Source of the DNA: Microbacterium timonense
GTDB taxonomy: Bacteria > Actinomycetota > Actinomycetes > Actinomycetales > Microbacteriaceae
Direction of reading: 5' to 3'
NCBI RefSeq assembly: GCF_900292075.1
Contig: NZ_OLMV01000004.1
Span: 186,001 to 250,000 of the forward strand
Length of the DNA stretch: 64,000 nt
Part shown: one piece after another, positions 17,118 to 27,007 of the stretch
How the letters are laid out: each line of letters opens with the position of its first letter
Numbering within the stretch: the first letter of the stretch is position 1
Position numbers and translations under genes: made by a program
Notes under the pieces: model-generated
The model's input: the letters and a program-made list of their open reading frames with translations, nothing else
What the model was told of the DNA's origin: nothing
The model's database searches: none

Positions 17118-18563
17118 GTGTCCGCCGACCCGCACTCTCGCTCCGTCGCCCCCGCATGGCTCGAGCGCCCGGCCCACGCCAACCGGCTGGCGCCCGCGGT
17201 GTGGCCGGAGCGGGCGACCCGGGACGACGACGGCGTGCTCGAGCTCGGCGGCATCCCCGCGACCGCGCTGCGCGAACGATTCGGCACGCCGCTGTACGTG
17301 CTCGACGAGGACGAAGTGCGTGCCACGGCACGCCGAACCCTGGAGGCCTTCCGCGCGGCTGCCGCACGTCACGGGGTGCAAGCGCGGGTGTACTACGCCG
17401 GCAAGGCGTTCCTCAGCACCGAGATGGTGCGGTGGGTCACCGAGGAAGGCCTCGCGGTCGACGTCTGCACGGGGGGAGAGCTGGCGGTCGCCCTGGCCGC
17501 CGGCGCCGACCCGTCGCGGCTCGGATTCCACGGCAACAACAAGTCCTCCGCCGAGCTCGAACGGGCCGTCGAGGTCGGAATCGGCTCGATCGTCATCGAC
17601 AGCCTCATCGAGATCGAACGACTTGCCGCCATCGTCGAGCGTCGCGGCGCCACCCAGCCCGTGCTCCTGCGGGTCAACAGCGGAGTGCACGCCGAGACGC
17701 ACGAGTTCCTGGCGACCGCTCACGAAGACCAGAAGTTCGGCTTCACACTCGCGGATGCCCCGGCCGCCGTGGCGCGGATCCGCGAGCTTCCCGGCCTGGA
17801 GTTCGTGGGTCTGCACTGCCACATCGGCTCGCAGATCTTCGGCACCGCCGGATTCGAGGAGTCGGCGGCCCGCATCGTGGAGCTGCATGCCGAACTGCTT
17901 CAGGGCGGCGAGCTTCCGGTGCTCAACCTCGGCGGCGGGTTCGGAATCGCGTACACCTCGGTCGACGACCCGACGCCCATAGAGACCTTGGCGGCCGGCA
18001 TCGCCGACGCCGTCGCGCGGCAGTGCGAGGTGCGCGGCATCCCGATGCCCCACCTCGCGTTCGAGCCCGGGCGCGCGATCGTCGGGCGCGCCGGAGTGAC
18101 GCTCTACGAGGTCGGCACCACCAAGCCCGTCGCGCTGGACGGCGGCCACTCACGGCTGTATGTGAGCGTCGACGGCGGGATGAGCGACAACCCCCGTCCG
18201 GCGCTCTACGGGGCGCAGTTCTCCGCGCGGATCGCCTCGCGTACGAGCGACGCCGAACCGGCTCTGGCCCGCGTGGTCGGCAAGCACTGCGAGTCGGGCG
18301 ACGTCGTCGTGGACGCCGAGTACCTCCCCGGTGACATCGCACCGGGCGACCTGCTGGCGGTGCCGGCGACCGGCGCGTACTGCTTCTCGCTGTCGAGCAA
18401 CTACAACTACGTCCCCCGCCCGCCCGTCGTGGCGCTTCGCGGGGGCCGGGCGCGCGTGATCGTGCGCGGTGAGACGGTCGAGGATCTGCTGGCTCGCGAC
18501 GTCGGCGTCCCCGCGTCCGCGCGTCCGCTCGATGCCGCCTCGACGGAAGGGACCGATCAGTGA
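17118..18563 (+). CDS. lysA: Diaminopimelate decarboxylase
   Basis: A fold-type III PLP enzyme of 481 residues converting meso-diaminopimelate to L-lysine, the last step of lysine synthesis. YYAGKAFLS near residues 92-100 carries the PLP lysine, GLHCHIGSQI near 233-242 is the conserved HIGSQ motif, LNLGGGFGIAY binds the PLP phosphate, and FEPGRAIVGRAG and CESGDV (active-site Cys near 394) complete the site. The GTG at 17118 gives an N-terminus typical of actinobacterial LysA. Its stop overlaps the GTG of hom by four bases, giving a lysA-hom-thrC-thrB unit. Confidence 0.97.
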   Translation: MSADPHSRSVAPAWLERPAHANRLAPAVWPERATRDDDGVLELGGIPATALRERFGTPLYVLDEDEVRATARRTLEAFRAAAARHGVQARVYYAGKAFLSTEMVRWVTEEGLAVDVCTGGELAVALAAGADPSRLGFHGNNKSSAELERAVEVGIGSIVIDSLIEIERLAAIVERRGATQPVLLRVNSGVHAETHEFLATAHEDQKFGFTLADAPAAVARIRELPGLEFVGLHCHIGSQIFGTAGFEESAARIVELHAELLQGGELPVLNLGGGFGIAYTSVDDPTPIETLAAGIADAVARQCEVRGIPMPHLAFEPGRAIVGRAGVTLYEVGTTKPVALDGGHSRLYVSVDGGMSDNPRPALYGAQFSARIASRTSDAEPALARVVGKHCESGDVVVDAEYLPGDIAPGDLLAVPATGAYCFSLSSNYNYVPRPPVVALRGGRARVIVRGETVEDLLARDVGVPASARPLDAASTEGTDQ

Positions 18564-19873
18564 CCGACTACCGCCGCCTCCGGGTCGCCCTGCTGGGAGC
18601 GGGAGCCGTCGGCTCCCAGGTCGCTGCGCTGCTGCGTCAGCACGCCGACGAGCTCGCCGACCGGGCGGGAGCGCGACTGGAGCTGGTGGGCATCGCCGTG
18701 CGCGACGTCGACGCCAAGCGCGACGTCGAGCTGCCACGCGAACTGTTCACGACCGATGCGGAGTCCCTCATCGTCGGCGCCGACATCGTCATCGAGCTGA
18801 TGGGCGGCATCGAGCCGGCGCGCGGCTATCTGCTGCAGGCGATCAACTCCGGTGCCGACATCGTGACCGCGAACAAGGCGCTGCTGGCCACGCACGGTCC
18901 CGAGATCTTCGACGCGGCCGACCAGGTCGGCGCCGAGGTCTATTACGAGGCGGCCGCCGCCGGCGCCATCCCCATCATCCGGCCGCTGCGCGACTCGCTC
19001 GCCGGCGACCGGGTGCAGCGCATCATGGGCATCGTCAACGGCACGACGAACTACATCCTCGACCGGATGGACACCGAGGGTGCCGAGTTCGCCGACGTGC
19101 TGGCCGACGCCCAGCGCCTGGGTTACGCCGAGGCCGATCCCACGGCCGACGTCGAAGGGTATGACGCCGCGCAGAAGGCCGCCATCCTGGCGAGCCTGGC
19201 GTTCCACACCACCGTCCCCCTCGATGCCGTGCATCGGGAGGGCATCACGGCCGTCGACAAGTCGATGATGGATGCCGCGCGACACGCCGGCTACGTCATC
19301 AAGCTGCTTGCGGTGTGTGAGCGCCTGCACGACGAGTCGGGCGAGTCCATCTCGGTGCGCGTGTATCCCGCGCTGATCGACCGCGCGCACCCGCTGGCCA
19401 GCGTGCACGGCGCGAACAACGCCGTCTTCGTGCAGGCCGAGGCCGCCGGCAACCTGATGTTCTACGGCGCGGGAGCCGGTGGTGTGCAGACCGCCTCGGC
19501 TGTCCTCGGCGATGTCGTCTCCGCCGCACGGCGTCACATCGCCGGCGGCGTGGGCGTGGGCGAATCGACGCTCGCGAACCTGCCGATCGTTCCCGTGGGG
19601 CGGGTGACCACCCGCTACCAGATCACGCTCGAGGTCGACGACCAAGCCGGAGTGCTGGCGACCGTCGCCGGCATCCTCAGCGAGGGTCGCGTCTCGATCG
19701 CGACGGTGGAGCAGACCGTCATCCAGGACGGCAACGGCCGACCGGGCGTGGCGCGCCTCGTGATCGGCACGCACAAGGCTTTGGAGCAGGACCTGAGCGA
19801 GACGGTGGACCGTCTCGCCGCGAGCGGCGTCGTCGAGCGCGTCGTGTCGGTGCTGCGCGTGGAAGGAGACTGA
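18560..19873 (+). CDS. hom: Homoserine dehydrogenase
   Basis: An enzyme of 437 residues reducing aspartate semialdehyde to homoserine with NAD(P)H. The Rossmann motif is [15 protein letters not shown] (about residues 10-24). The catalytic region contains [26 protein letters not shown] and [22 protein letters not shown]-terminal ACT domain (about 350-437, [20 protein letters not shown]) would sense threonine. The GTG start overlaps the lysA stop. Homoserine feeds threonine and methionine and, in some Microbacteriaceae, peptidoglycan. Confidence 0.97.
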   Translation: MTDYRRLRVALLGAGAVGSQVAALLRQHADELADRAGARLELVGIAVRDVDAKRDVELPRELFTTDAESLIVGADIVIELMGGIEPARGYLLQAINSGADIVTANKALLATHGPEIFDAADQVGAEVYYEAAAAGAIPIIRPLRDSLAGDRVQRIMGIVNGTTNYILDRMDTEGAEFADVLADAQRLGYAEADPTADVEGYDAAQKAAILASLAFHTTVPLDAVHREGITAVDKSMMDAARHAGYVIKLLAVCERLHDESGESISVRVYPALIDRAHPLASVHGANNAVFVQAEAAGNLMFYGAGAGGVQTASAVLGDVVSAARRHIAGGVGVGESTLANLPIVPVGRVTTRYQITLEVDDQAGVLATVAGILSEGRVSIATVEQTVIQDGNGRPGVARLVIGTHKALEQDLSETVDRLAASGVVERVVSVLRVEGD

Positions 19874-19874
19874 C

Positions 19875-20963
19875 ATGGCACATGTTTGGCGCGGAGTGCT
19901 CCGCGAATACGCAGATCGGCTCGGGGTCACCGATACGTCGACCGTCGTCACGCTCGGCGAGGGCGGCACGCCCCTCTTGCCGGCGCCGGCGCTGTCCCGC
20001 CGCACCGGGACGGACGTGTGGGTGAAGTTCGAGGGTATGAACCCGACGGGCTCGTTCAAGGACCGCGGCATGACCGTCGCCGTCTCGCGCGCGATCGACC
20101 ACGGCGCGAAGGCCGTCATCTGCGCCTCCACGGGCAACACCTCCGCCTCAGCGGCCGCGTACGCCGCGCACGCCGGTATCACCGCCGCCGTGCTCGTACC
20201 AGAGGGCAAGATCGCGATGGGCAAGCTCAGCCAGGCGGTGGCGCACAACGGCCGGCTGATCCAGATCCGGGGCAACTTCGACGACTGCCTCGAGATCGCG
20301 CGGGAGCTGGCCGACAACTATCCGGTGCACCTGGTCAACTCGGTCAACCCCGACCGTATCGACGGCCAGAAGACGGCGGCCTACGAGATCGTCGAGCAGC
20401 TGGGCGACGCGCCCGACTTCCACTTCATCCCCGTGGGCAACGCGGGCAACTACACCGCCTACACGCGCGGCTACCGCGAAGAGACCGAACGCGGCGTCTC
20501 CACGCGCGTCCCCCGCATGTTCGGCTTCCAGGCGGAGGGATCCGCGCCGCTCGTCCGCGGCGAGGTCGTGAAGAACCCCGACACCGTCGCGAGCGCCATC
20601 CGCATCGGCAACCCCGCCTCGTGGGACCTCGCGCTCGAAGCGCGTGACGCCACGGACGGCTGGTTCGGCGCCATCGACGACGACCGGATCCTCGCGGCGC
20701 AGAAGCTGCTGTCGGGGGAGGTCGGCATCTTCGTCGAACCCGCCTCGGCCATCAGCGTCGCCGGGTTGCTCGACCGTGTCGAGGCCGGGGTGGTGCCGCA
20801 GGGCGCCCGCGTCGTGCTCACCGTGACCGGTCACGGGCTGAAGGATCCGCACTGGGCGCTGCGCAACGCCGACGGCACGCAGGTGGAGCCCACCGTGGTG
20901 GACGCGGCGACCTCGGAGGTGGCATCCGTCCTCGAGCTCGCGCCCGCGGCGGCGTCGGCGTGA
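19875..20963 (+). CDS. thrC: Threonine synthase
   Basis: A PLP enzyme of 362 residues that makes L-threonine from O-phosphohomoserine. [16 protein letters not shown] near residues 56-71 holds the PLP lysine, [15 protein letters not shown] is the serine/threonine-rich phosphate loop, and [15 protein letters not shown] binds PLP. It is the short actinobacterial type. One base separates it from hom; its stop overlaps the thrB GTG by four bases. Confidence 0.97.
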   Translation: MAHVWRGVLREYADRLGVTDTSTVVTLGEGGTPLLPAPALSRRTGTDVWVKFEGMNPTGSFKDRGMTVAVSRAIDHGAKAVICASTGNTSASAAAYAAHAGITAAVLVPEGKIAMGKLSQAVAHNGRLIQIRGNFDDCLEIARELADNYPVHLVNSVNPDRIDGQKTAAYEIVEQLGDAPDFHFIPVGNAGNYTAYTRGYREETERGVSTRVPRMFGFQAEGSAPLVRGEVVKNPDTVASAIRIGNPASWDLALEARDATDGWFGAIDDDRILAAQKLLSGEVGIFVEPASAISVAGLLDRVEAGVVPQGARVVLTVTGHGLKDPHWALRNADGTQVEPTVVDAATSEVASVLELAPAAASA

Positions 20964-21907
20964 ACGCAGCCGTCGTGCCGGCCCCGGGACGGCGGGTCCT
21001 CGTCCGGGTCCCCGCGACGAGCGCGAACCTGGGGCCCGGGTTCGACACGCTGGGCCTGGCGCTCAGCGTGTACGACGAGCTCGACGTGACCGCCCTCGCC
21101 GAGGGCGAACTGGAGATCGAGGTCGAGGGCGCGGGCGCCGCCGATGTGCCCCGCGACGCCTCGCATCTGGTGGTGCGGGCGATCGCCTACGCGTACGAGT
21201 CGGTGGGCAGGCGCATGCCCGGTCTGCGACTGGTGGCGCGGAACATCATCCCGCACGGGCGGGGCCTGGGATCGTCGGGGGCGGCCGTGGTGTCGGGTCT
21301 GCTGGCGGCCAAGGGTCTGCTCGAGGGGGATGTGGAGTTCGGACCTGACGCGCTGCTGCGCCTGGCGACCGAGCTGGAAGGTCATCCCGACAACGTCGCG
21401 CCGGCGCTCTTCGGGGGGCTCACGATCGCGTGGGTCGACGAGTCCGGTCCGCAGCACAAGAAGCTGCTGGTGCACCGCGGCGTGTCGCCCCTGGTGTTCG
21501 TGCCCGAGTTCACGATGTCGACGAAGCTCGCCCGCAGTCTGCAGCCCACCCAGGTGCCGCGCGAGGATGCCGTCTTCAACGTCTCGCGCTCGGCGCTGCT
21601 GATCGCGGCGCTCACGCAGAGCCCCGAGCTGCTGCAGGCCGCGACGGAGGACAAGCTGCACCAGAACTATCGGGCCGGCGCCATGCCGGAGACCGACAAG
21701 CTGGTGCGCGCGCTGCGTGCGGCCGGATTCGCCGCCGTCGTCTCGGGGGCCGGGCCCAGCGTCCTCGTGCTGGCGGACGGTCCCGGCCGTCGGCTGGAAG
21801 CGGCTGCGCTGGCCGCTGCCACGACCGACACCCCGTGGGAAGCCCTCATGCTCGCCGTCGACTTCAAGGGTGGTACAGTGAGGGAGTACGCGGAGGGTTC
21901 CACGTAA
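20960..21907 (+). CDS. thrB: Homoserine kinase
   Basis: A GHMP-family kinase of 315 residues phosphorylating homoserine to feed threonine synthase. [19 protein letters not shown] near residues 15-33 is motif 1, [16 protein letters not shown] near 97-112 the ATP-binding loop and [13 protein letters not shown] near 260-272 motif 3. The GTG overlaps the thrC stop by four bases. It is the last gene of the lysA-hom-thrC-thrB unit; a -10-like TACAGT for rho lies inside its 3' end. Confidence 0.97.
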   Translation: MNAAVVPAPGRRVLVRVPATSANLGPGFDTLGLALSVYDELDVTALAEGELEIEVEGAGAADVPRDASHLVVRAIAYAYESVGRRMPGLRLVARNIIPHGRGLGSSGAAVVSGLLAAKGLLEGDVEFGPDALLRLATELEGHPDNVAPALFGGLTIAWVDESGPQHKKLLVHRGVSPLVFVPEFTMSTKLARSLQPTQVPREDAVFNVSRSALLIAALTQSPELLQAATEDKLHQNYRAGAMPETDKLVRALRAAGFAAVVSGAGPSVLVLADGPGRRLEAAALAAATTDTPWEALMLAVDFKGGTVREYAEGST

Positions 21908-22108
21908 CTCGTGAATCTGGCCTCCGTCGCAATTCTGCGAAACCACCGCACGGCATTCTGACCTGCCGACGTCCGCTGAGCACCCTCGCGGTCCCTCACC
22001 CCGTCGGCGGGTGATTCGGCAGGCCTGACAACCGGTCGAAGGGGCACCCGCCCCGGAGAGAACGCCGTGTGATCGTGCACAACCATTCGTACTCACAAGG
22101 GAGAACTC
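21874..22108 (+). promoter_or_regulatory. Candidate rho promoter and 200-base structured leader
   Basis: TACAGT at 21874-21879 (inside thrB) is a possible -10. The leader can form a long-range 8-bp closing stem, CCTGCCGA 21962-21969 with TCGGCAGG 22016-22023, and a hairpin GGGGC-ACCC-GCCCC at 22041-22054, then AAGGGAG ahead of the GTG. Long leaders are known for autoregulated rho genes. No conserved RNA family is recognised. Confidence 0.4.
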
Positions 22109-24328
22109 GTGGAGTCCATCTCCGAGATCCACGCCGACGTTCCGGCCGACGAGCGCGCGGAAGCGCCTGAGGCCGTCGAGAACGCGGCATCCTCCGAGGC
22201 GTCGGCCGAAGCCGCCGCCGATGACACCGCCGCGGCCGCGCAGGCTGCCGATGCGGCCGTCGCCGAGGCCGAGGACGCCGACGCGGTCGCGGCCGAAGCC
22301 GTCGTCGAGGCCGTCGTGGCCGAGCAGGTCGCCGAAGAGGCGGTCGCCGAGGCGCAGGCCGCCGCGGACGCGGGTGACGAGGCGGCCGCCGACGCGTCTG
22401 CCGTCGTCGCCGAACAGGCGCTCGCCGACGCGTTCGTTGCCGAGGCCGTGGCCGAAGAGGCCGTCGTCGATGCCGCGGTGGCCGATGCCGCCGCCGATGC
22501 CGCGGTCGCAGAGGCCGTGGTCACCGAGACCGAGGCACCGGCTGCGGAGGCGCCGGCTGCGGAGGCACCGGCCGCGGAGGCACCGGCTGCGGAGGCACCG
22601 GCTGCGGAGGCACCGGCCGCGCCGGCGAAGGCACCGCGCAAGCGAGCGCCCCGTCGGGCCAAGAGTGCCGACACCGCGCCCGCCGAGACCCCGACCGAGG
22701 TCGTGAGCGAGGCCCCCGCCGAGGCGGCCGCCGGGGCGGCGAGCGAGGCCCCCGCTGCGAGCGCGGCCGACGCCGAGGCCGCGACGCAGCCGGCGGAAGC
22801 GGCATCCGCCCCCGCTGAGGGCACGGCCGACGCCGAGCCGACCGCGGACCAGGCGGAGGGCGGCGAGCAGCAGGTCGAGACCGACGGGGCTGAGGCGCCG
22901 TCGCGCGGCCGCAGCCGCAGCCGGAGCCGCAGCCGCAACCGCAACCAGAACGGCGACAAGGCGCAGGGTGGTCAGAACGCCCCCGAGAAGCAGAACGCGC
23001 CGGCCGCAGAGACCGCGAAGGCCGAGACCGCCGAGGAGGAGCCGCAGGCTCAGGGCAACGGCCGCGGACGTCAGCGCAACAAGCGTCGCGGCGGTCAGCC
23101 GACCGGCGACGAGTTCGAGACCGAGATCGGCGAGGACGACGTCCTCATCCCGATCGCCGGCATCCTCGACGTGCTCGACAACTACGCCTTCGTGCGCACC
23201 ACCGGGTACCTCCCGGGCCAGAGCGACGTCTACGTCTCGCTCGGTCAGGTGAAGAAGTACAACCTGCGCAAGGGCGACGCGGTCGTCGGCGCGATCAAGC
23301 AGCCGCGCGAGGGCGAGCAGTCCAGCCGCCAGAAGTACAACGCGCTGGTGAAGGTCGACGCCATCAACGGCCTGTCGATCGAGGATGCCGCCAACCGCGT
23401 CGAGTTCGGCAAGCTGACGCCGCTGTACCCGCAGGAGCGCCTGCGGCTGGAGACGGCGCCCGAGAAGCTGACGCAGCGCATCATCGACCTCGTGGCGCCG
23501 ATCGGCAAGGGTCAGCGCGGCCTCATCGTCGCGCCTCCCAAGGCCGGCAAGACGATCGTGCTGCAGCAGATCGCCAACGCCATCGCGATCAACAACCCCG
23601 AGGTGCACCTCATGGTCGTGCTCGTCGACGAGCGCCCCGAAGAGGTCACCGACATGCAGCGCACCGTCAAGGGCGAGGTCATCGCCTCGACCTTCGACCG
23701 TCCCGCCGAGGACCACACCACCGTCGCCGAGCTCGCCATCGAGCGTGCGAAGCGCCTTGTGGAGCTCGGCCGGGATGTCGTGGTGCTGCTCGACTCGATC
23801 ACCCGCCTCGGTCGGGCGTACAACATCTCCGCCCCGACCTCCGGTCGTGTGCTCACCGGTGGCGTCGACGCGTCGGCGCTGTACCCGCCCAAGCGCTTCT
23901 TCGGCGCCGCGCGCAACATCGAGAACGGCGGATCGCTCACGATCCTCGCAACCGCCCTCGTCGAGACGGGCTCCAAGATGGACGACGTCATCTTCGAGGA
24001 GTTCAAGGGCACCGGCAACAGCGAGCGGCGCCTGACCCGCCAGCTCGCCGACAAGCGGATCTTCCCGGCCGTGGACGTCAACGCGTCCAGCACCCGCCGC
24101 GAGGAGATGCTGCTCTCGCCCGACGAGGTCAAGATCACCTGGAAGCTCCGCCGCGCGCTGGCCGGTCTCGAGCCCCAGCAGGCGCTGGAGGTCGTGCTCG
24201 GCAAGCTCAAGGAGACCCAGTCGAACGTCGAGTTCCTGGTGCAGATGCAGAAGTCGATCCCCGCGCCGGTCCACGGCAACGGGCATGGTGGTGGCCACAG
24301 CCACGCGCACGACAACAGCATCCGCTGA
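22109..24328 (+). CDS. rho: Transcription termination factor Rho with long N-terminal extension
   Basis: A hexameric RNA-dependent ATPase of 739 residues that ends Rho-dependent transcription. Roughly the first 300 residues are a low-complexity extension: Ala/Glu/Val-rich acidic at 1-170, with EAPAA repeats at 142-171, then basic Arg/Ser-rich ([19 protein letters not shown]) and Gln/Asn/Arg-rich. The conserved core follows: RNA-binding domain with [20 protein letters not shown] (about 349-368), Walker [13 protein letters not shown] (about 475) and Walker [16 protein letters not shown]. Such extensions are typical of high-GC actinobacterial Rho and can add RNA binding or phase separation. Start is the GTG at 22109 with AAGGGAG upstream. 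Confidence 0.96.
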   Translation: MESISEIHADVPADERAEAPEAVENAASSEASAEAAADDTAAAAQAADAAVAEAEDADAVAAEAVVEAVVAEQVAEEAVAEAQAAADAGDEAAADASAVVAEQALADAFVAEAVAEEAVVDAAVADAAADAAVAEAVVTETEAPAAEAPAAEAPAAEAPAAEAPAAEAPAAPAKAPRKRAPRRAKSADTAPAETPTEVVSEAPAEAAAGAASEAPAASAADAEAATQPAEAASAPAEGTADAEPTADQAEGGEQQVETDGAEAPSRGRSRSRSRSRNRNQNGDKAQGGQNAPEKQNAPAAETAKAETAEEEPQAQGNGRGRQRNKRRGGQPTGDEFETEIGEDDVLIPIAGILDVLDNYAFVRTTGYLPGQSDVYVSLGQVKKYNLRKGDAVVGAIKQPREGEQSSRQKYNALVKVDAINGLSIEDAANRVEFGKLTPLYPQERLRLETAPEKLTQRIIDLVAPIGKGQRGLIVAPPKAGKTIVLQQIANAIAINNPEVHLMVVLVDERPEEVTDMQRTVKGEVIASTFDRPAEDHTTVAELAIERAKRLVELGRDVVVLLDSITRLGRAYNISAPTSGRVLTGGVDASALYPPKRFFGAARNIENGGSLTILATALVETGSKMDDVIFEEFKGTGNSERRLTRQLADKRIFPAVDVNASSTRREEMLLSPDEVKITWKLRRALAGLEPQQALEVVLGKLKETQSNVEFLVQMQKSIPAPVHGNGHGGGHSHAHDNSIR
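22532..22621 (+). repeat. 15-bp tandem repeat inside rho (six units)
   Basis: Six in-frame copies of a GAGGCACCGGCTGCG-like unit encode EAPAA repeats. Units differ only at wobble positions, which points to recent slippage expansion. Copy number is likely to vary between strains. Confidence 0.9.
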
Positions 24329-24335
24329 CCTGGCG

Positions 24336-25418
24336 ATGTTCGAGTCCGTCAAAGGGCTGATCGAGGAGCACGCGGCAGTCCAGGCCGAGCTGTCCGACCC
24401 TGCTGTGCACGCTGACGTGGCCCGTGCCAAGCGGGTGAACCGGCGCTACGCCGAGCTGTCGCGCATCGTGAAGGCGCACGAGGACTGGACGGCGGCATCC
24501 GTCGATCTGGATGCCGCCCGAGAGCTTGCGCGTGAGGACGAGGCGTTCGCCGAGGAGGTCCCTGCGCTGGAGGCCAGACTCGCCGAGGCGCAGGAGAGGC
24601 TGCGGCGTCTGCTGATCCCGCGCGACCCCGACGACGCGCGCGACGTGATCATGGAGATCAAGCAGGGGGAGGGCGGCGCCGAGTCGGCGCTGTTCGCCGC
24701 CGACCTGCTGCGGATGTACCTGCAGTACGCGGCATCCAAGGGCTGGAAGACCGAGCTGCTCGAGCGCAACGAGTCCGATCTCGGCGGTTACAAGGACGTC
24801 CAGGTCGCGATCAAGGGCACGTCGAGCGACCCGGCGCAGGGCGTATGGGCGCACCTGAAGTACGAGGGCGGCGTGCACCGCGTGCAGCGGGTGCCGGCGA
24901 CGGAGTCGCAGGGGCGCATCCACACCTCGACCACCGGCGTGCTGGTGTTCCCCGAGGTGGACGAGCCCGAAGAGATCCACATCGACCCGAACGACCTGAA
25001 GGTCGACGTCTTCCGCTCGTCCGGGCCCGGCGGCCAGTCGGTCAACACGACCGACTCGGCGGTGCGGATCACGCACGTGCCGACCGGGATCGTCGTCTCG
25101 ATGCAGAACGAGAAGTCGCAGCTGCAGAACCGAGAGGCGGGCATGCGCGTTCTGCGGGCCCGTCTGCTCGCCCGGCAGCAGGAGGAGCTCGAGGCGGCGG
25201 CATCCGACGCCCGCAAGTCGCAGATCCGCGGCATGGACCGGTCCGAGCGCATCCGCACGTACAACTTCCCCGAGAACCGCATCGCCGACCACCGCACCGG
25301 CTACAAGGCGTACAACCTCGACCAGGTCATGGACGGCGCCCTCGACCCCCTGATCGAGTCGGCGATCCAGGCCGACGAGGAGGCGCGCCTGGCCGCCCTC
25401 GGCTCCGACGACGCCTGA
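24336..25418 (+). CDS. prfA: Peptide chain release factor 1
   Basis: RF1 of 360 residues, releasing peptides at UAA and [22 protein letters not shown] carries the GGQ catalytic motif near residue 231. The specificity region is intact and the C-terminus has the usual coiled-coil end. The ATG at 24336 ([12 protein letters not shown]) fits the family start; a longer reading from 24285 would overlap rho. It follows the rho stop by seven bases. In many actinobacteria rpmE lies between rho and prfA; it is absent here. Confidence 0.96.
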   Translation: MFESVKGLIEEHAAVQAELSDPAVHADVARAKRVNRRYAELSRIVKAHEDWTAASVDLDAARELAREDEAFAEEVPALEARLAEAQERLRRLLIPRDPDDARDVIMEIKQGEGGAESALFAADLLRMYLQYAASKGWKTELLERNESDLGGYKDVQVAIKGTSSDPAQGVWAHLKYEGGVHRVQRVPATESQGRIHTSTTGVLVFPEVDEPEEIHIDPNDLKVDVFRSSGPGGQSVNTTDSAVRITHVPTGIVVSMQNEKSQLQNREAGMRVLRARLLARQQEELEAAASDARKSQIRGMDRSERIRTYNFPENRIADHRTGYKAYNLDQVMDGALDPLIESAIQADEEARLAALGSDDA

Positions 25419-25529
25419 CGCGCGGTCCCTCCTCCGGGCGCGCGTCGCCTCCGGGGGCGCCTCGTCGTTGCGTCGCCGCCTCCGCCGCCTCGTCGCTGCG
25501 TACCGCGCGTCGCCGCCCCCGCCCTGGAT

Positions 25530-25594
25530 CGTTTCACTTGCGCTGAACGTACACCGGAACGCCATCTCGGCGTACGTTCAGCGCAAGTGAAACG
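25530..25594. repeat. Hairpin repeat copy 1 (23-bp perfect arms)
   Basis: Perfect 23-base arms (25530-25552 with 25572-25594) enclose a 19-base loop. The arm core is ACTTGCGCTGAACGTAC. The right arm runs into GTTTTC, so on the plus strand it could terminate prfA transcription. The same arm sequence recurs on the far side of the next gene (26707-26767) with a different loop, so it is a dispersed repeat, not only a terminator. Confidence 0.92.
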
Positions 25595-25648
25595 TTTTCG
25601 GGCGACGAGGCGGGACGACGGCGGCGACGGACGGGAGGCGACGGGCGC

Positions 25649-26674
25649 GTGACGAAGACGCCCGCGCCAGCCTGTGGAGAGATCGACGGATGCCGTGCCG
25701 GGACGTGGCAGAGTGCGCTCGTGTTTCCTCTCGACGGGCCAGCCTTCCGCGTCGCCGATGCCGTTCGCGCCGGGATGCCGCGCCGCGCGATCGATCATCC
25801 CGCCCTCGAGCGACCTTTCGCCGGCCTTCGCGCCCAGCGCGTGGTCGAGGACGACGCCGCGGACCGGCACCCGTTCGAACTCGCCCGTGAGGCGCACTGC
25901 CGCCTCGCCAGGCAGTTCGTCGTCCATATGCATGCGCACGAGTGCTTCTCGCATGTGACTGCAGCGTTGCTGTGGGAGCTGCCGCTGCCGCCCGTGGACA
26001 CGGAGCGCATCGACGTCTCCGTGCCCGCTCCGCGTCGCGCGCCGGCGGGCCGGGGTGTGCGTGGCCATCAGCTGCGGCCGGCGCAAGTCACAGTGGTGAG
26101 GCATCCCGAGGGGTTCGCGATCACGTCCCCCGTGTCGACTTGGGCCCAGTTGGGTTCGATGGTGCGGCATCCGTACGATCTCACGGCCATCGCCGACGCG
26201 ATCATCCGGACCCCACGGGTGGCGGGGCCCCACGGGCGCGTGCTCAGACCTGCCTACGCAACGGTGGGCGAGCTCGCCGTCGAGCTTGCATGCGGCCGCA
26301 GGATCGGCATCCGCGCGCTCGAGGACGCGCTGCGCCGTACGCGCCCCAGGGCCGCATCGCGGCCTGAGACGTGGACTCGGCTCACGATCACGGATGCCGG
26401 GCTGCCGGAGCCGGTCCTCGATCATGACGTCTACGACGACGTCGGCGCCTTCATCGGCTGCGTCGATCTCGCGTACGTCGCCGAGAAGATCGCCATCGAA
26501 TACGAGGGGGACCACCACCGTGTGAGCCAGGCCCAATGGCTGCGCGATCTCGAGAAGCACGATCGGCTCGCCGCACTCGGGTGGCGCGTCATTCGCGTGA
26601 CGCGGGCCGAGGTGTTCGAGGCGCCAGACGTACTCGTCGGTCGCGTGCGCGGCGCACTCGGTTCGCGCTCGTGA
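25649..26674 (+). CDS. DUF559/AbiEi-like protein with predicted PD-(D/E)xK nuclease fold
   Basis: A protein of 341 residues. The N-terminal part (about 20-60, ADAVRAGMPRRAIDHPALER) resembles the winged-helix region of AbiEi-type antitoxin-like proteins. The C-terminal part (about 255-335) has CVDLAYVAEKIAIEYEGDHH and RDLEKHDRLAALGWRVIRVT, the D...ExE pattern and trailing strand typical of DUF559/Vsr-like PD-(D/E)xK nucleases. Function is unproven. The GTG at 25649 has GGGAGG upstream; a GTG at 25721 is an alternative. It is preceded and followed at close range (54 and 32 bases) by two copies of the same hairpin repeat. It also stands where the conserved rho-prfA-prmC-tsaC order is broken, suggesting an inserted accessory gene. 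It could be a recombination or restriction-type enzyme, or an orphan of a toxin-antitoxin pair. Confidence 0.72.
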   Translation: MTKTPAPACGEIDGCRAGTWQSALVFPLDGPAFRVADAVRAGMPRRAIDHPALERPFAGLRAQRVVEDDAADRHPFELAREAHCRLARQFVVHMHAHECFSHVTAALLWELPLPPVDTERIDVSVPAPRRAPAGRGVRGHQLRPAQVTVVRHPEGFAITSPVSTWAQLGSMVRHPYDLTAIADAIIRTPRVAGPHGRVLRPAYATVGELAVELACGRRIGIRALEDALRRTRPRAASRPETWTRLTITDAGLPEPVLDHDVYDDVGAFIGCVDLAYVAEKIAIEYEGDHHRVSQAQWLRDLEKHDRLAALGWRVIRVTRAEVFEAPDVLVGRVRGALGSRS

Positions 26675-26706
26675 GGCTGCGTCGCTCCCGGTTGCCCCGG
26701 CACCCA

Positions 26707-26767
26707 TTTCACTTGCGCTGAATGTACGCCGAGCGGCCGTTCGCGCGTACGTTCAGCGCAAGTGAAA
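26707..26767. repeat. Hairpin repeat copy 2 (23-bp arms, one G-U pair)
   Basis: Arms 26707-26729 and 26745-26767 are complementary except for one T opposite G, which still pairs in RNA. The arms match copy 1 over about 22 bases, but the 15-base loop is unrelated. It lies 32 bases after the nuclease-like gene. The right arm holds the only candidate GTG (26762) for the small protein that follows. Confidence 0.92.
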
Positions 26768-26959
26768 CGAATCAGCCGGAGCGACCTCGCACCGTGGCTC
26801 CTCCGGCTCACCCGGCGTCCCGCTGCCGGCGTGGGCATCGACGGACCGCTCGCGTGGACCCTCGGCACGCTCGTCGTGTGGCTGGTGACGGCGCTGGCGG
26901 CGTGGCTGCTGCCGCCGCTGTTCATCCGGGAGCGTGCCGAGGACCGCCGCCGCGGCTGA
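26762..26959 (+). CDS. 65-residue putative single-helix membrane protein
   Basis: Reads MKRISRSDLAPWLLRLTRR, a linker, then one hydrophobic helix (WTLGTLVVWLVTALAAWLLP) and a charged tail. Third codon positions are almost all G or C, as in real genes here. The GTG start lies in the right arm of hairpin copy 2, with no separate Shine-Dalgarno, so the hairpin may have supplied or replaced the original start. The gene ends 48 bases before the LuxR-type regulator. No family recognised; it could be a remnant. Confidence 0.4.
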   Translation: MKRISRSDLAPWLLRLTRRPAAGVGIDGPLAWTLGTLVVWLVTALAAWLLPPLFIRERAEDRRRG

Positions 26960-26995
26960 CGGCCACAGACGCGACACGGCGTCGGACCCACCTGC

Positions 26996-27001
26996 CACAA
27001 T
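26996..27001 (+). promoter_or_regulatory. -10 candidate (CACAAT) of the LAL regulator
   Basis: CACAAT is followed by six bases and the GTG at 27008, the leaderless spacing seen for several other genes in this window. A weak GCGACA lies 19 bases upstream. Confidence 0.45.
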
Positions 27002-27007
27002 GGGGAC

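Noticed and set aside
22532..22621. Possible CRISPR-like array in rho
   Set aside because: Repeats are 15 bp, directly adjacent without spacers, in frame, and encode EAPAA; this is a coding microsatellite.
20831..24430. 1199-codon open frame on the minus strand opposite thrB, rho and prfA
   Set aside because: It mirrors three certain genes on the plus strand; the composition is what GC-rich antisense frames give, and no domain is recognisable.
25530..26767. Reading the two hairpins as terminal inverted repeats of an insertion sequence
   Set aside because: Each copy is complete and self-complementary, the internal gene is not a transposase, and no target-site duplication is apparent.
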